Assembly: GCA_018296165.2 (NCBI GenBank)
Contig: JACKQL020000001.1
Location: 1,178,001-1,242,000 of the forward strand
Direction: 5' to 3'
Origin: Termitomyces sp. T153
Taxonomy: Eukaryota > Basidiomycota > Agaricomycetes > Agaricales > Lyophyllaceae
Length of the DNA: 64,000 nt
Both the position numbers and the translations under genes were made by a program. This document shows positions 32,442 through 43,421 of the stretch, piece by piece (within the stretch, counting starts at the first letter, position 1; each line of letters starts with the position of its first letter). Under the pieces are notes generated by a model that was not told the DNA's origin, did no database searches, and saw only the letters and a list, made by a program, of their open reading frames with translations.

Positions 32442-34441
32442 ATGGCCAACCTCGCCTCTCAACTTAAGAAAATCACTATGGCCTATGCCTTCCTCGATCA
32501 AGTCAACCATTTGCTCTTTTTGGCCCATGCGTCCTTGGCAAAGGATCCTTGCTTGGCAGTCACTGCCATCTTCTAGATGTGGCTTCAGTAGTTCAAGACT
32601 GTGGGAAGTGGGGTTGAGTGGCTGGAGCTGGCAAACATGGAGAAGGAGTGTCACCAGCTCTATGAGCAGTACAAGAGGGAAGAATGGGTTCATCCATTTA
32701 ATGTGCACTTTGTAAGTTCTTTTCTTCTTTTCTTCCTCTTTAGCAACAGTTCTAATAAGATTGTTAGGCTCCAGTCAATCCCTTCTTGGAGTTTTTGCTG
32801 GGCAATTTGACAGCAGGAATGATGGTAAGTGCCCCAGCAGTTGCTAGCACTAGTGACACCACTAAGGTATGTTAGCTTTTTAAAGATTTCTTGCCAAATG
32901 ACCAGTTCTTCTTCCAGCACCTGGTAGGTGCATCAGCAGTGGTGAGGGGGGAGGAATGGAGCAAGGGCTGTGGTGGCAAGGAGAAGGTGGATTGTGGGAA
33001 CATTCAAGAGGGCCCCTCTACTCCTAAAGCTGCAGCTGGCAACATTGCTAGGGGTTTGGCAACAACCCTGAGGAGCAAAGGGAAGGAAAAGGAAAAGGCT
33101 TGAGAAGAGGATGACAAAGACATTGAAGTAAGTCCTTTTATTTTTGCTAACTCTTGGCAATGATTGCTAAGTTTTCTTTACAGGAACCAATTGAAGACAC
33201 TTTTTCCAACAAGCACTTGGCAACAGTTCTTCACTGGTGAAAGGCCTTGACCATAATAGATACTGGGTCGGAGGCTGGGGTGGTGCTGAAGAAGGCTAAA
33301 GGGAAGGTGACTGTGTTGCTGGAGAAGCAACAAGAGTTCAAGTGCATGCAAGGAGTGGTAAATCACTTAGCAGTTGTTTTTTAACTAGTCGCTAACTTTT
33401 TTTTAGTGCAACAACTGCTGGGCCAACAATGACCCAGAGGGCTGCTAGTACCCAATGGAGGCCCAGCCCTGCTATTGTTGTGACAGCACCAGGAAGAGCT
33501 GTTTGTACAGCAGACAATCATCAAGGAGCATGGGCAGCAAGTTCACTAAGAGGATAGCAGTGAAGGCGGCATTGGTAAGAAATGTGAGGGCTTTTGTGGA
33601 GCAACAGAGGGAGCTGAAGAGAAGAGGAGAGCGCATCAAGGTCAAGCCCTCTAGCTTGCACCTGCTAGCATTGCAGGAGGATGTGGCCATTAGAGGTAGC
33701 AGGGTCACTAAGGGGAAGAGCAGGGAGCTGATGGAGAGCAACAAGAAGAGTGATGGCAATGATGGCAGTGACAATAACAGTGACAATGATGTGCCTCTGG
33801 CATAGAAATGACCTGCAAGTCCTGCCTTGGTTGCTAGCACTAAGCAACTATGGATGGTCACTAGCAAGGAGGGTGAAGGAGATGTGAAGATGAGGAAGAT
33901 GACTCCCCTAGTGACGGTTGCTGAGGTTGAGTGAGAAGCAAGCGACATGGAGGTCGAGAGTGAAGAAGAGTTTGAGGCTGCCCCAGTTGCCATGGAGGAG
34001 GACAAAGGGGCAGGGGAGGTCAAGGTCCAATAACAGGTAAGTCTCTTTCTTTTTGCTTTCTTCTTGATTGCTAATGACTTTGCTAGGAGACCTGGAGCAA
34101 CACACTGCTACAGCAAGTTGGCAATAACAAGCTGGAGTGGCTGGGCGAGGATCTGGCTTGGCTGACACCACTAATGCTAGAGGCATTGCTAGCAGACTTT
34201 CCAGAGGGCAGCAGGGGTGGAATGACAGTTCCAGAGAGAGCTGGAGGTAGTGAGAGAGGAGTTGGTAGTGGCAAGGGCACAGTATGCTGTTGCCAAGCAA
34301 ACCTTGACAACATTAGCAGGATATTGGTGCGACTATCAGGCCTTCCTGGCCTTGCAGAAGGAGAACAACATCAGTGAGGGAGATTGGGAGGAGGAGGATT
34401 TGGTGGATGTCCCTGATGACAATGCTAACCTTGATGCCTAG
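32442..34441 (+). pseudogene. Antisense, intron-containing accessory gene inside Gypsy-4 (Cys-rich, coiled coil)
   Basis: Lies between pol and the 3' LTR on the strand opposite to pol. A C/T-rich leader precedes ATG 32442. Exons join in frame across plausible introns: 32712-32767 (GTAAGTTC...GTTAG), 32825-32917, 33128-33183 (GTAAGTCC, branch-like TGCTAACTC, TTTACAG), 33358-33406 (branch-like CGCTAAC, TTTTAG) and one near 34036-34087. The protein has an N-terminal helical part (ANMEKECHQLYEQYKREEW), a Lys-rich stretch, a Cys-rich module (CNNCWANNDPEGC, then PCYCCDSTRKSC), a basic and Ser/Asp/Asn-rich region, and a C-terminal helix (REELVVARAQYAVAKQTL) with acidic tail ending at TAG 34439-34441. 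Several premature stops (for example 32574, TGA at 33101) disable it. I do not recognise the family; a zinc-binding or DNA-binding role is only a guess. Confidence 0.7.
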
Positions 34442-35099
34442 CAACAGCCACTGCCCTCTGTAAATGATTTTTGTGTTGATTTTTGTAGTATGGATGCAGA
34501 CTATTCCCCTTTAGGGGCTTCCTAGTTTTTGTTTTTGTATTCCCTAGACTGGCTCCCTTAAGGGGCTCCAAAATGTATAGTGCACATTACAGTTCAGAAA
34601 CTGAGAGAAAGCCAAGAAAAGCAAGATTAATAAGGCAGTACACACTAGTGACTGTCACTTGACACTAGTGATGCTTGGAGGAAAATGCTCAGTAAGTCAT
34701 CATGGCAAAATACCCCCAAAGGCATGCCAAATGCTAGTGACAGAGTGGCCAAGTGCAACCTTGGAAACAAGCAAATAGTAAAGTAGAGTGTCTGTGAAAG
34801 GCTTTTTAAACAAAAGTAATATGAAGAAAGAGTGGCAAGAATGAAAGGACTTAATATAAGGTATGTTTCATGGTTTTTCTGGATAATAAGGACAAGAACA
34901 GTGAGAAACTGAGCCAAATCAAGAAAAGTTGCTAGGGCTTAGTGAGAGGTATGTTTTAGTTTTCTTCTTTCCTGGTGGCATTGCCAGTATCATCATTGTC
35001 TACAAGGTCTGTTTGTTTAAGTTCTCTGAGTCATGAGGTGTTGACATTGAAAGCATTGCTAGGCACTGCTATGTGTTCTCTAGCAAAGTAAGGAACCAC
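34442..35099. other. Gypsy-4 spacer between convergent accessory gene and pol
   Basis: Holds the 3' ends of both the plus-strand accessory gene and the minus-strand pol. No coding sequence is recognised; it is scattered with GCTAGTGACA-like words shared with the LTR. Confidence 0.4.
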
Positions 35100-36074
35100 T
35101 CAATAGGCAGCTATGGGGCAATGCAGTACTGAACCATCTAGTTCACAAAGAATGTAAGCACTCCCATGGTTACAAGAAATTACCACCAGTGGGCCTAGGT
35201 AATGAGGCTTCATTTTCTTGTTATGTGTTACCTCAATTCTGGTGTTCCTCATCAGTACAAGGTCACTGGTTTGGAAATTGTAATTGTGGATCATAGCAGC
35301 ATGTTCTGCTTTGAAGTGAATGGCAGCTAGGCGACAAGTACTAAAGATGTCACTATGAAGGCAGTTGAGGTCCTCTTGGCAACATTGAAGATCAATCACT
35401 TGATGGGCTATGAGGTCCATTGTCAACAATAGAGAGTTTGGCAGTGGTTGCAAATATGTCACTTCCATTATGTCAGCTGGCAGGAGTGGGTGAGTACCAG
35501 TTGTCACATAGTAAGGAGAGCAACCCATTTGCTTGTGAACCATAACACATTCTGACCAAAAGACAGAGTAAGTAGCTGTACTCCACCTAGACTGATCACT
35601 ATCGACCACTTTAAAGAGGGCTTGGCAAACATCAAAATGGGGCTGCTTGACTATTCCATTAGCACACTTGTTGTATCCAGAGATCTGAATATAGTGCAAG
35701 TTGTACTTCTTCGCCAAGTAAGTGACTGCCTTTAGGATTGAAGGTCTGTTGTCAGTAATGATTTTGCCAAGTGCTCCCCAGCAACAGATAACATCCTCAT
35801 ATAGCCATTTAGCAATTGCTTCAGTGTTCTCTCTGGCTAGCATACAGAACTTGGGGTAATGAGTTAGTGAACAATGTCCTTGAATGATATGTTTGAACTT
35901 ATTGGAGGGTGGCATGAACATGGTGTCAACATATATCTTGCTGAACAAGGGCACTGGCATAGCAACCATTGGCAGGATGAGAACTTTGGTCATCTAGTGT
36001 ACCTGGCAGAGGTGGCAAGTCCAGATGTACCATATGATATCAGCGCTAACTTGAGGCCACCAAAATCATTCTAG
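35100..36074 (-). pseudogene. Gypsy-4 integrase
   Basis: A nearly 300-codon open frame (35993-35100) of a Ty3/Gypsy integrase. The first catalytic Asp is kept in KIYVDTMFMPPS and the second in IITDNRPSI, where the usual Gly after TDN is Arg. The third catalytic residue, Glu in the family, is Lys in NGIVKQPHFDVC. The C-terminal part (LVLMRNTRIE, KMKPHYLGPLVVI) is a typical GPY/F-like module. The zinc-binding region upstream (about 36,070) is broken. The Glu-to-Lys change alone should abolish activity. Confidence 0.87.
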
Positions 36075-38349
36075 GAGGGCTGAGCAGGTAGCAAAGAGGC
36101 CTTTATGTCCTAAATTGTCATGCATGGCCTTCAAGACTCATAGGCAACTAGTGGTGGGAATGAATAGCTTGTGAGCACCATCCTGACTCCTTCACTAAAG
36201 TTTGCCTCCTATGACAAAGAACATGGAAGTGTAGTGGACAAAAGTGGCATACTTATTGCCACTAAGGCCTTTGGGTCTGGTGAGATCTTGAAGCCATTTC
36301 TTGACTAGAAGCACACAAGTGTCGCTGGTGATAGCTTTAGCACTGCAGGGCACATTGCTATAGGTAGTGGTGCCATTGTCTCAGAGAGGCTGAATATCAT
36401 TGTTGGTAGCTAGTCATGGAGTAGTGTCTTTGTTGCTAGTGAAAGTTGCTAAGGGTTGCAAATAAGGGTACTCGACTAGAGGAGGTAGGTGAGAGGAAGC
36501 CATGGAGACTTGGCAAAGGAGCAGTAGTGGTAGCTGAACTTGGTGGATAAACCTATGCAAACAATCAATACAATCTTTGTAAACTGAATTGTTGCTATTG
36601 TCCACAGGAGGATCACCAGGCTGAGGTGGGCATTGCAAAAGACCATTGGGGCTATGAAAAGTTCTGTTAACATGAACAAGCTCAAAGTAAAACCTTTAAA
36701 TTGCTATAATCCAGCAGTTCATGCTGGCAGAGGGTTGAACATTAGGGTTCTGGAGCATACTCTTGATGTAACAAGTGTCAACTTCAATGATGAGGTTCCT
36801 AATGCCAATAAGGTACATCCACAAGGCTTGTAGTGTGCAATAAAGGCCATAAAGTTTCAACTTGGGCTAACTGAATCTGGCCTCTCTGTCATTTAGCATA
36901 ATTGATCTGAAGTGGTTGTAGCAATGTTCTTTGCAATTCTTGCTAGTGCACTGGCAAAGGTAATGACCAACTGCTATATATGAAGTGTCAACCACTAAGA
37001 TGACAGGGTCAGGCAATTTATAGTTGATAGGAACTAGGGGCTTAGTGTCTTATAAAGCTTTCACAAGGTTGCATTGGGCATTTATCTGGTCAGGGCCAAA
37101 CTCAAAAGGAATGCCAACATGAGTAAGTTTTGTTAAGTTGTTGGCTTGGTGTGCAAAGTTCTTGACAAAAATTCTAAGTACCCCCACTGTACCCAGAAAT
37201 GCTTGGACTTCTGATAGTGACTTGCAAGGGCCCCACCACTTGATTAGGGCTAAGCAACTTTTGTCAGGGATACAACTATTAGGAGTGCAAATGTGGCCAA
37301 GGATCTTGAAAGTAGGGGTGCATAGAACAAGTTTGTGGCCAGAGAAGGTGCTGCCACAATATTTCATTTGCTGGAGAATCCTGTTAAGAAGTTCAAAGAA
37401 CTCCCATAGTGCTAGGTGAATGTGTGGGTTAGTGGGATGCTTAGCGGGTTTACCATCAATGATCCTCCAGTCCTTGGGTCCTTTAGCACCAACATTGTTG
37501 ATAAAGCTGAGCATGTTATGGGGGATCTCTAGCTGCAAAATGAAGGTAATCTTGTCATGAAATATGGGCACAGAGTTAGTCCATTCCATTAGCAAGGTTA
37601 CTAGGCAAAGGGCACCAAAAGGAGTCTGAAATGTTGTTAAGTCATGTGAGGCAGGGTCAATAAGTTGTTCATCGTAGCCAATATAGAGGTTGAGAGTGGC
37701 ACCGCAGATGTGTCCAGTGAAAGATTTTGCAACATGGTCTGGAAAAGGTGGTACTCCAGAATGGCAAATGGTAACACAGTTTAGTGGCTCAAGGCTGTGC
37801 ACAATCCTGAGCTTACCATTTTTCTTGAGAACACAGAACCATTGTGAGCGGTAAGCAGAGTTCAACAGTTCATAGATGCCAGCATTAATCTTGTTGCAAA
37901 TAATCTCACATACTTCTTTTTCTAGCCCTGAGGGTATAGGATGATTGTGCTGAACCCAAGGTATATGAGGTATTGTCGGTATGCATACTGGCAGAAAGAA
38001 GTTGAGGCATAAGCTTCCTTGTTTGGAGTCTTCCCAGGCAAAAGCTTTCTTCTGCTTGGCAACCATGTTAACCAATACCTTGATTTCATTGCTAGTGAGG
38101 AAACCTATATTGTGGTCCTTAACAAGTTTTGCTTGTTGTTCACTAGTGAATTGCTTTGTTGGAATGAAAGGTGGTGGGTTAGGATTGAGTGGCGGGATTG
38201 TTGCTAGTGGATTGCCAATAATCTGGCACTTGATTCAGAAATCCTCACTAACATGGCTGGCAACCAGTTTGGTTTTCATAGTGATGGGTTTGTACTTCTT
38301 CTTTACCTGGACTCCTTTTTGCTTAAGGGGTTTGTTAGTGACAAATTGA
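36075..38349 (-). pseudogene. Gypsy-4 reverse transcriptase and RNase H region
   Basis: The open frame 38075-37050 is a Gypsy RT: LLNSAYRSQWFCVLKKNGK, IVHSLEPLN, motif A as ATLNLYIGYDEQ, TFQTPFGALCLVTL and GHKLVLCTPTFKILGHICT, running to the connection domain LSEVQAFLGTVGVLRIFVKNF. The catalytic pair reads FINNVG instead of two Asp, so RT is dead. The following RNase H stretch (about 37,050-36,080) is broken into short frames. The upstream linker (38,349-38,075) includes PIPSGLEKEV. Family assignment is firm. Confidence 0.87.
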
Positions 38350-39498
38350 GCAGGGAATGGAAGGTTAATATAAGTAGAGGTAGTGTCTGTATTATTCATA
38401 TCAAGGGGTAAAGTCTGTCCAAGAATCAGGGAATTAGATGTATCAGTAGAAACAAGATAGGAACAAGATGGAAGGGACAAATCAGAAAGGCCACTAGCAG
38501 TAGCATAAAGATATGCTAGCACAGGATTGGTCTATGTGTCAGAATTAATAAGTAAAATGTCATTGTCCAAATTGCAAGAAGCTATACAAGTTGCTAGACT
38601 AGTTGAATGGTCATATCTGATAACAATCACTATGTCACTATCTTCTTTGTTAATGCCTTTGGCAATGAAAGCAACAGAGTGCTTCCATCTCAAAGCAAAT
38701 GTTTTGGCAGTTGTTTCTTTTGGATTTGCTATGCAGAAAGGTTGGAATTGTGCACCTTTGACCAGTGATGGGATCCATAATTGTTATAGTGGTTTTGATG
38801 TCACTAAGAGTGCTGACCGTACTTTGAGTTAAAACATCAAAGGAGCATCCAAGGAGAATGTCATAGGTGGGAGACCATAAAACATGAATCTGGAGATAAA
38901 CTGTGATGTTGCCAATAGTGCAGGGTACATTACAAGCAAATCCTAGCAATTGGTCCATAGTGCTATTAGCGCTCTGCATGTTTAAAACAATATTGGGGTT
39001 GTAGGATAGCCTAAGGTTGCTAGCAATCTCCGCAGACATTGAGATTATCTGGGAGCCACTGTTGTGAATACATTCCACTTCCTCTTTGTTGTTGATCAGC
39101 ATCATGATGGAATGAAGTGATTGAGAATCCTTAGTGACAGTGAGCACCACAGGCTCTTCTCCATGGGGTAGCAAATCAATGTAGGCTTCAATGGAGTCAA
39201 CAGATGCAAGGGGTGCCTTGTCTGAGGTAAGTCCATTAGTGGTATTGGTGTTGGATCCAAGCAAAAACTGGGGTTCTTCAATAGCAAAAGTCAGCAAAAT
39301 ATCTTTGAAAATATTGCTGGGGTCCTGTACTGTGTTAGTGCTAGTGCCTACAAGTTGTTTGGGCATAACTGCTGTCCTAAACTGATTTCTGATGTCCTGG
39401 GATACTAAGCAAAGTTTGCTGACTGATACTGTAACCTTTGTGCTTAAAACCTGTTCAAAGACCGCTTTGGACTGCTTGATGTCATAAATGGATGGCAT
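38350..39498 (-). pseudogene. Gypsy-4 aspartic protease
   Basis: A 282-codon frame (39498-38650) with the retroviral-type protease in its second half: HNSGSQIISMSAEIA, where the catalytic Asp of DSG is Asn, then LQIHVLWSPTYDILLGCSFDVL, the family ILLG motif. The N-terminal half is a linker after gag. The single Asp-to-Asn change removes the catalytic residue. A further linker (38,522-38,350) leads to RT. Confidence 0.85.
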
Positions 39499-41352
39499 AG
39501 TTCAATATGTGCTGTCATTAGACCTGTTGGGGGCAGCAAAATTCCTATTAGTGGGCGGGACATAGTGACCAGAGATGCTAGAAAATGGGTGGATAAGAGG
39601 CTGAACAATAGGTTCCTTAGCAACAGGTGGCTGTTTGTTGGTGACAATTTATTCAGGTGCTTTGCCTTTGTCTGTACACTTAGCGGCAGGAGTTGGAGTA
39701 GACTTGGAAGGGGATGAAGTAGCTGAGGTGTCACTAGTTGAGGGTGCTGCCTTGGGGGTATTGTTTGCTGGTTGATATCCCACACAGAGAACTTGTACAC
39801 CATCAAACTTTTTGCCATGTTGCTTGAGTGCAAAGAGTTCACATTCCAAAGCCTTGATTCATTCTTCCTTGCTTAGTGCCCAGCCTGTAGCAACATCCTG
39901 TTGCATTACCTCATGGATTAGCAACTGCTGCATAGCCACTTGGTCTGGGTCATGGTTAGCATTGGAAGAGAGTCTGCCAGTAATGATTTGTCCTGGGTCA
40001 AGCCTGTGCCATTCCTCAATGCATTCCATATATAGCCATTTGCCAAAATAATTGGGGATCATAGTGCCTGACAGTAAAATGATCTTTTCTTCAGTGTTGC
40101 AATGGATCTTACCCTGTTGAATCATTTGCTCCAATTTCATACAAGTACCTCAGACTATGGTATGACCTGTTTTGCTACAAAAGTGGCAAGTACTATTGGT
40201 GAACTGTTGGCAAGGTTGGGTGTTGCTGCTTGTTTATGAGGGCTTCCAGATGTTCCAAGGCACTGACAATTGCTGTGGTTGTCACTAATTCCAAAGTTTC
40301 CTGCTTAAGTGTAGGCAACAGAGAAACCAGTGCACTAGCAATTGGCAACAACAAAGAAATGCCACTGGTGCCATTGCTGGTCTTAGTTGTTGAGGTGTCC
40401 ATTCCCTTCAAAACCCACTTAGCACTTTCAAAGACTTGGTTGACATCATAAGGGTCCTCAGGATAGTGATCAGGAAGAGTGATTTTGAGTTGGCAAACAA
40501 TTTTGGACCAAAGCAATGTAGGGATACCTTGTTGGAACAAGCGATGTTCCTTGTTATGATAGAGTTTGCCATTAGCAAGCAACCATCTGGCGATATGTTG
40601 GAAATCCCTGTAGTAGTCTGAGAACCTGCCCTAAGTCACTAAGCTGCTGTTAAAAGTCTGATTGATAAGTTGTTCTAGGTTGCCAAGGTTATAATGAGTG
40701 CTAGTGTCAGCACCAGGGTACAACCTAAGCACTGCTGCCTTCCATTCTTGGTAAGTGTAAGGTCAGGGTGTGTTGTTACCAATGACAATGTTGTCACCAA
40801 ATTCAGGTAAGCCAAGCCAGGTTTCAGCTATGTCATAGGAGACATATCAAGACACATACTCCTTCTTCTGAGTGTCATCAGTGATACTGCAGTCAGCAAA
40901 AAGGTATTCCAGTTCTTTAAATATTGGGGGAGTTTCCTGGGGCAACTCTCATCCCATTTAGGTGCAGTTGTGTCATTGCACAGCAGCATTCTAGCACGCT
41001 GAGCAGCAGGGTCATTGTTCATATTAGTGATTGTTGAGATTGGTGAAGGAGGGGGGTTTATGGGCAATGAGGGGATAGATTGGGCTTTTGGGAAGAAGAT
41101 AGAGTTGGTAGGAGTCAAAGGAGAAAGGGGTGCATCAAGAAAGCTTTTGATAAAGGTGCTTGGAAAATCAGCAAGGATTTCACTAACGTCACAAAGATTT
41201 CTGGTGGTTTCAAGTTTGTCAGCAAGAAGTTTAGGATGGGTTGCTGGCAAAGAGTGCTGAGGGGTTGAGAAGGAAGACTGGGGTAATTCAATAAGGTTTT
41301 TCAAGCAACATTTTGCTTGAGCTCTGGTTTCTGGCAGAATGGTTAACTTCAA
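39499..41352 (-). pseudogene. Gypsy-4 gag region
   Basis: Starts at ATG 41352, only 24 bp inside the 5' LTR (MKLTILPETRAQAKC). 41352-40828, 40582-40193, 40140-39859 and 39842-39444 are successive open pieces interrupted by stops. LYHNKEHRLFQQGIPTLLWSKI and YPEDPYDVNQVFESAKWVLKG are gag-like helical blocks; CHF-CSKTGHTI, a zinc-knuckle-like remnant, lies near 40,160-40,190; ENFGKWLYMECIEEWHRLDP follows. The assignment rests mainly on position and on the pol that follows. Confidence 0.65.
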
Positions 41353-41376
41353 ATTTCCTCACAGTGGGCTCCAAAA

Positions 41377-42441
41377 TGATGTGCTCCTATGCCACCTAGT
41401 GCCATGCAGGAAACCTAAAAAGAGAGAACCTAACACTAGTCACTAGATAGAGTAGCTGGCAGTAGGAAGTTAATAGTTGAGGGTGAGTCAGTAACCATCC
41501 CAGAGAACAAGAGCAAAAGTTGTGTTGTATGGTGAAGTTGGAAGGATTGCTATTGCTATCCTGAGTTGCTAGTGACAGAAAGAAGAATAAGTGAAGTCAA
41601 GAAGTGTTGCTAAGACAAGGTGAACTCTTAATGGAGGTAGAGGAGTTAGGGAGTAGAGTAGAAAAAGGAAGGTGGTAATAGGGAAACTAAATCAAGGGAC
41701 AAATGTAAACTGGTTGCTAGCTACAGTTGCTAATGTCGCTAAGTCAAAATAATGCAAAGGGCACCCATAGTTGGTACCACACTAGATTGAGGTCAAAGGT
41801 GATAAGACTTGTCGCTAAGTCAAAGTCAACAGCAAGTAAGGAATAGAGGGAAAGTATAGGCAAAGTGAAATCTCAAGCTGATAGGCTTAGAGATAGATGG
41901 ATTCAGTTCAAGGAGGATCTATCCAAGTCAATTCTCTTGTCCAAGTGTCTATGTACAGGCAGTATTTATACAGTTCCAAAGTATAGTATGGGAAAGTAAG
42001 CAAATAGTTGCCACTAGCAACAGCATCTGTCAATGTGTTTATGGTCCATACAAGGTGTCAGTTTATAACTAAGTGAAAAAAAAACCATAAGCAAAGTCTC
42101 TGATGTGTAGACACTGTTCAAGTATGTTGGTCAACTTGACAAAGAGAATGATAGCAAAAAGGTACATGTCTAGCAATATATCCATATATAGTGAGATAAC
42201 ACTGTTTTGTTGCCAAAGTTGCTAGGATTGCTAAAGTTGCTAGGAAGGGTCTAGGCCTTGCTGATCTAGGCCCAAGTTCCAGGCTCCACATGCTAAAGTC
42301 CTGTGCTAAGGCTACCTCAGTCCAGACCTTGGGCTAGGCCCCACATAGTGAGTGTTGTGACTTGTGCTAAATTTAAAATAGTCAGCTGCTGCTAAGTCTG
42401 AAATGCCAAAAATGGTGCTCAGTGACAACTGGGACTCATCA
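41377..42441 (-). repeat. Gypsy-4 5' LTR
   Basis: 1,065 bp, the same length as 31203-32267. Seven reciprocal TG/CA dinucleotide differences separate the two copies, with few other changes. Confidence 0.95.
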
Positions 42442-43416
42442 GCAGGAAAAAGAACAAGCTTGGCGGGGTGTCAGGTACAAATCCATAAGCAAGTATTGTA
42501 GGTGCAGAGGAAGTGGAGGCTATGCAAGTAATGGGAGCAGAGCTGGAGCTTGATGGGGGATCAACAGAAGTTGATGGGATTTGGGACCAAGTGAGTAGCA
42601 AGCTCTGGAGTTGGTTTAAAGAATGTTTGGGGTTTGTAATTGTAAGCATGGGGTTTGTAAAGGCATTAAGAGTGAAAAGGACTTGAGCACAATGAAGAAA
42701 ACAGATCAAACAAGATGAGATGGAGCTGAACAGAATGAGGCAGAGTCAAGGCAAGATTGAAATGAGAATGAAAATAGATTCAGGCAGAGATACAAAATGA
42801 TAACAAGGATGATAACAGAATAGAGACAAGACAAGACTGGGAGACTGAGAGTAAATGAAACATAACACAGAACACAAAACATAAGAGAGAAATAATCAGA
42901 CCATAGGTAATATTAAGCAATATCAAGACTAAAGTACAAGAAGCTACTCTATGACTTATATACTGACTACTGGAGAGCTCCAGAGGGCAGCAGGTGTGGT
43001 GGTGGGGTTTGGTGGAGTTCAGCAGAGTTGACAGGTGTTAGTTGTGATCAGAGGGCAGGCCATGTTGATATCTTGATGGGATCAGTTGGAAACACAGGCC
43101 ATCCCAAGGTTGTTGTGATACTCCAGAGTAGGTTGGAGGAACTAGGGTGATGGGTTGGTGACATATGACAGAGTCAGGAATGGTGGGGGATGGTTCCAGG
43201 GGCTCAGAAGAGCCAGAGGAAGCATTGGTGGCTGCAGAGAAGATGTCAGAGTTGGCTAGGGAGCTGTCAGGCTTTGCCAGAGAAGCATTGGAGTTACCCA
43301 GAGTAGGCATGGAGGGTGTATGAGGGTTGGGGGGATTGAGGAGGCATTGGGTGGGAACTCCAGGCAAGTGAGCAGGCTGGAAATGAGGTCAGGGGTCCAG
43401 AGAGCAGGTTGTGACA
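42442..43416 (-). repeat. Gypsy-1 5' LTR, second part (LTR-X copy C)
   Basis: Resumes the LTR homologous to 22675-23627 and ends CAGGTTGTGACA, followed by the duplication CTGCC. Joined with 31016-31202 it makes about 1,162 bp. Confidence 0.9.
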
Positions 43417-43421
43417 CTGCC

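Larger units (their letters stand above)
31203..42441 (-). mobile_element. Gypsy-4: complete LTR retrotransposon nested in the Gypsy-1 LTR
   Basis: Two LTRs of exactly 1,065 bp (31203-32267 and 41377-42441), ends TGATG...CATCA. Pol is on the minus strand. A polypurine tract (ATAGGGGAGGA, 32268-32278) abuts the 3' LTR, and TTTTGGAGCCCAC, a PBS-like sequence, abuts the 5' LTR (41376 downward). Flanks are GTGG on the left and GCAG on the right, possibly a 4-bp duplication altered at one CpG. It splits LTR-X copy C exactly, so it is younger than Gypsy-1. Confidence 0.93.
22486..43416 (-). mobile_element. Gypsy-1: LTR-X element without recognisable pol, carrying nested Gypsy-4
   Basis: LTRs at 22486-23627 and 31016-43416 (the latter interrupted by Gypsy-4 at 31203-42441). 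The 5-bp duplication CTGCC flanks the whole unit (22481-22485 and 43417-43421), so the outer ends are certain. Orientation is minus: a polypurine tract abuts the 3' LTR and a PBS-like site abuts the 5' LTR. The 7.4-kb interior shows no protease, RT, RNase H or integrase motif in any frame, so it resembles a large non-autonomous derivative. Confidence 0.88.

Noticed and set aside
33472..34023. Minus-strand 183-codon Ser/Leu-rich ORF
   Set aside because: Antisense shadow of the spliced plus-strand accessory gene; Ser/Leu richness mirrors its Lys/Glu/Ser codons.
31203..42441. Standard 5-bp target duplication for Gypsy-4
   Set aside because: Flanks TGTGG and GCAGG do not match; only a 4-bp GTGG/GCAG pair explained by one altered CpG is possible, so it is stated as tentative.
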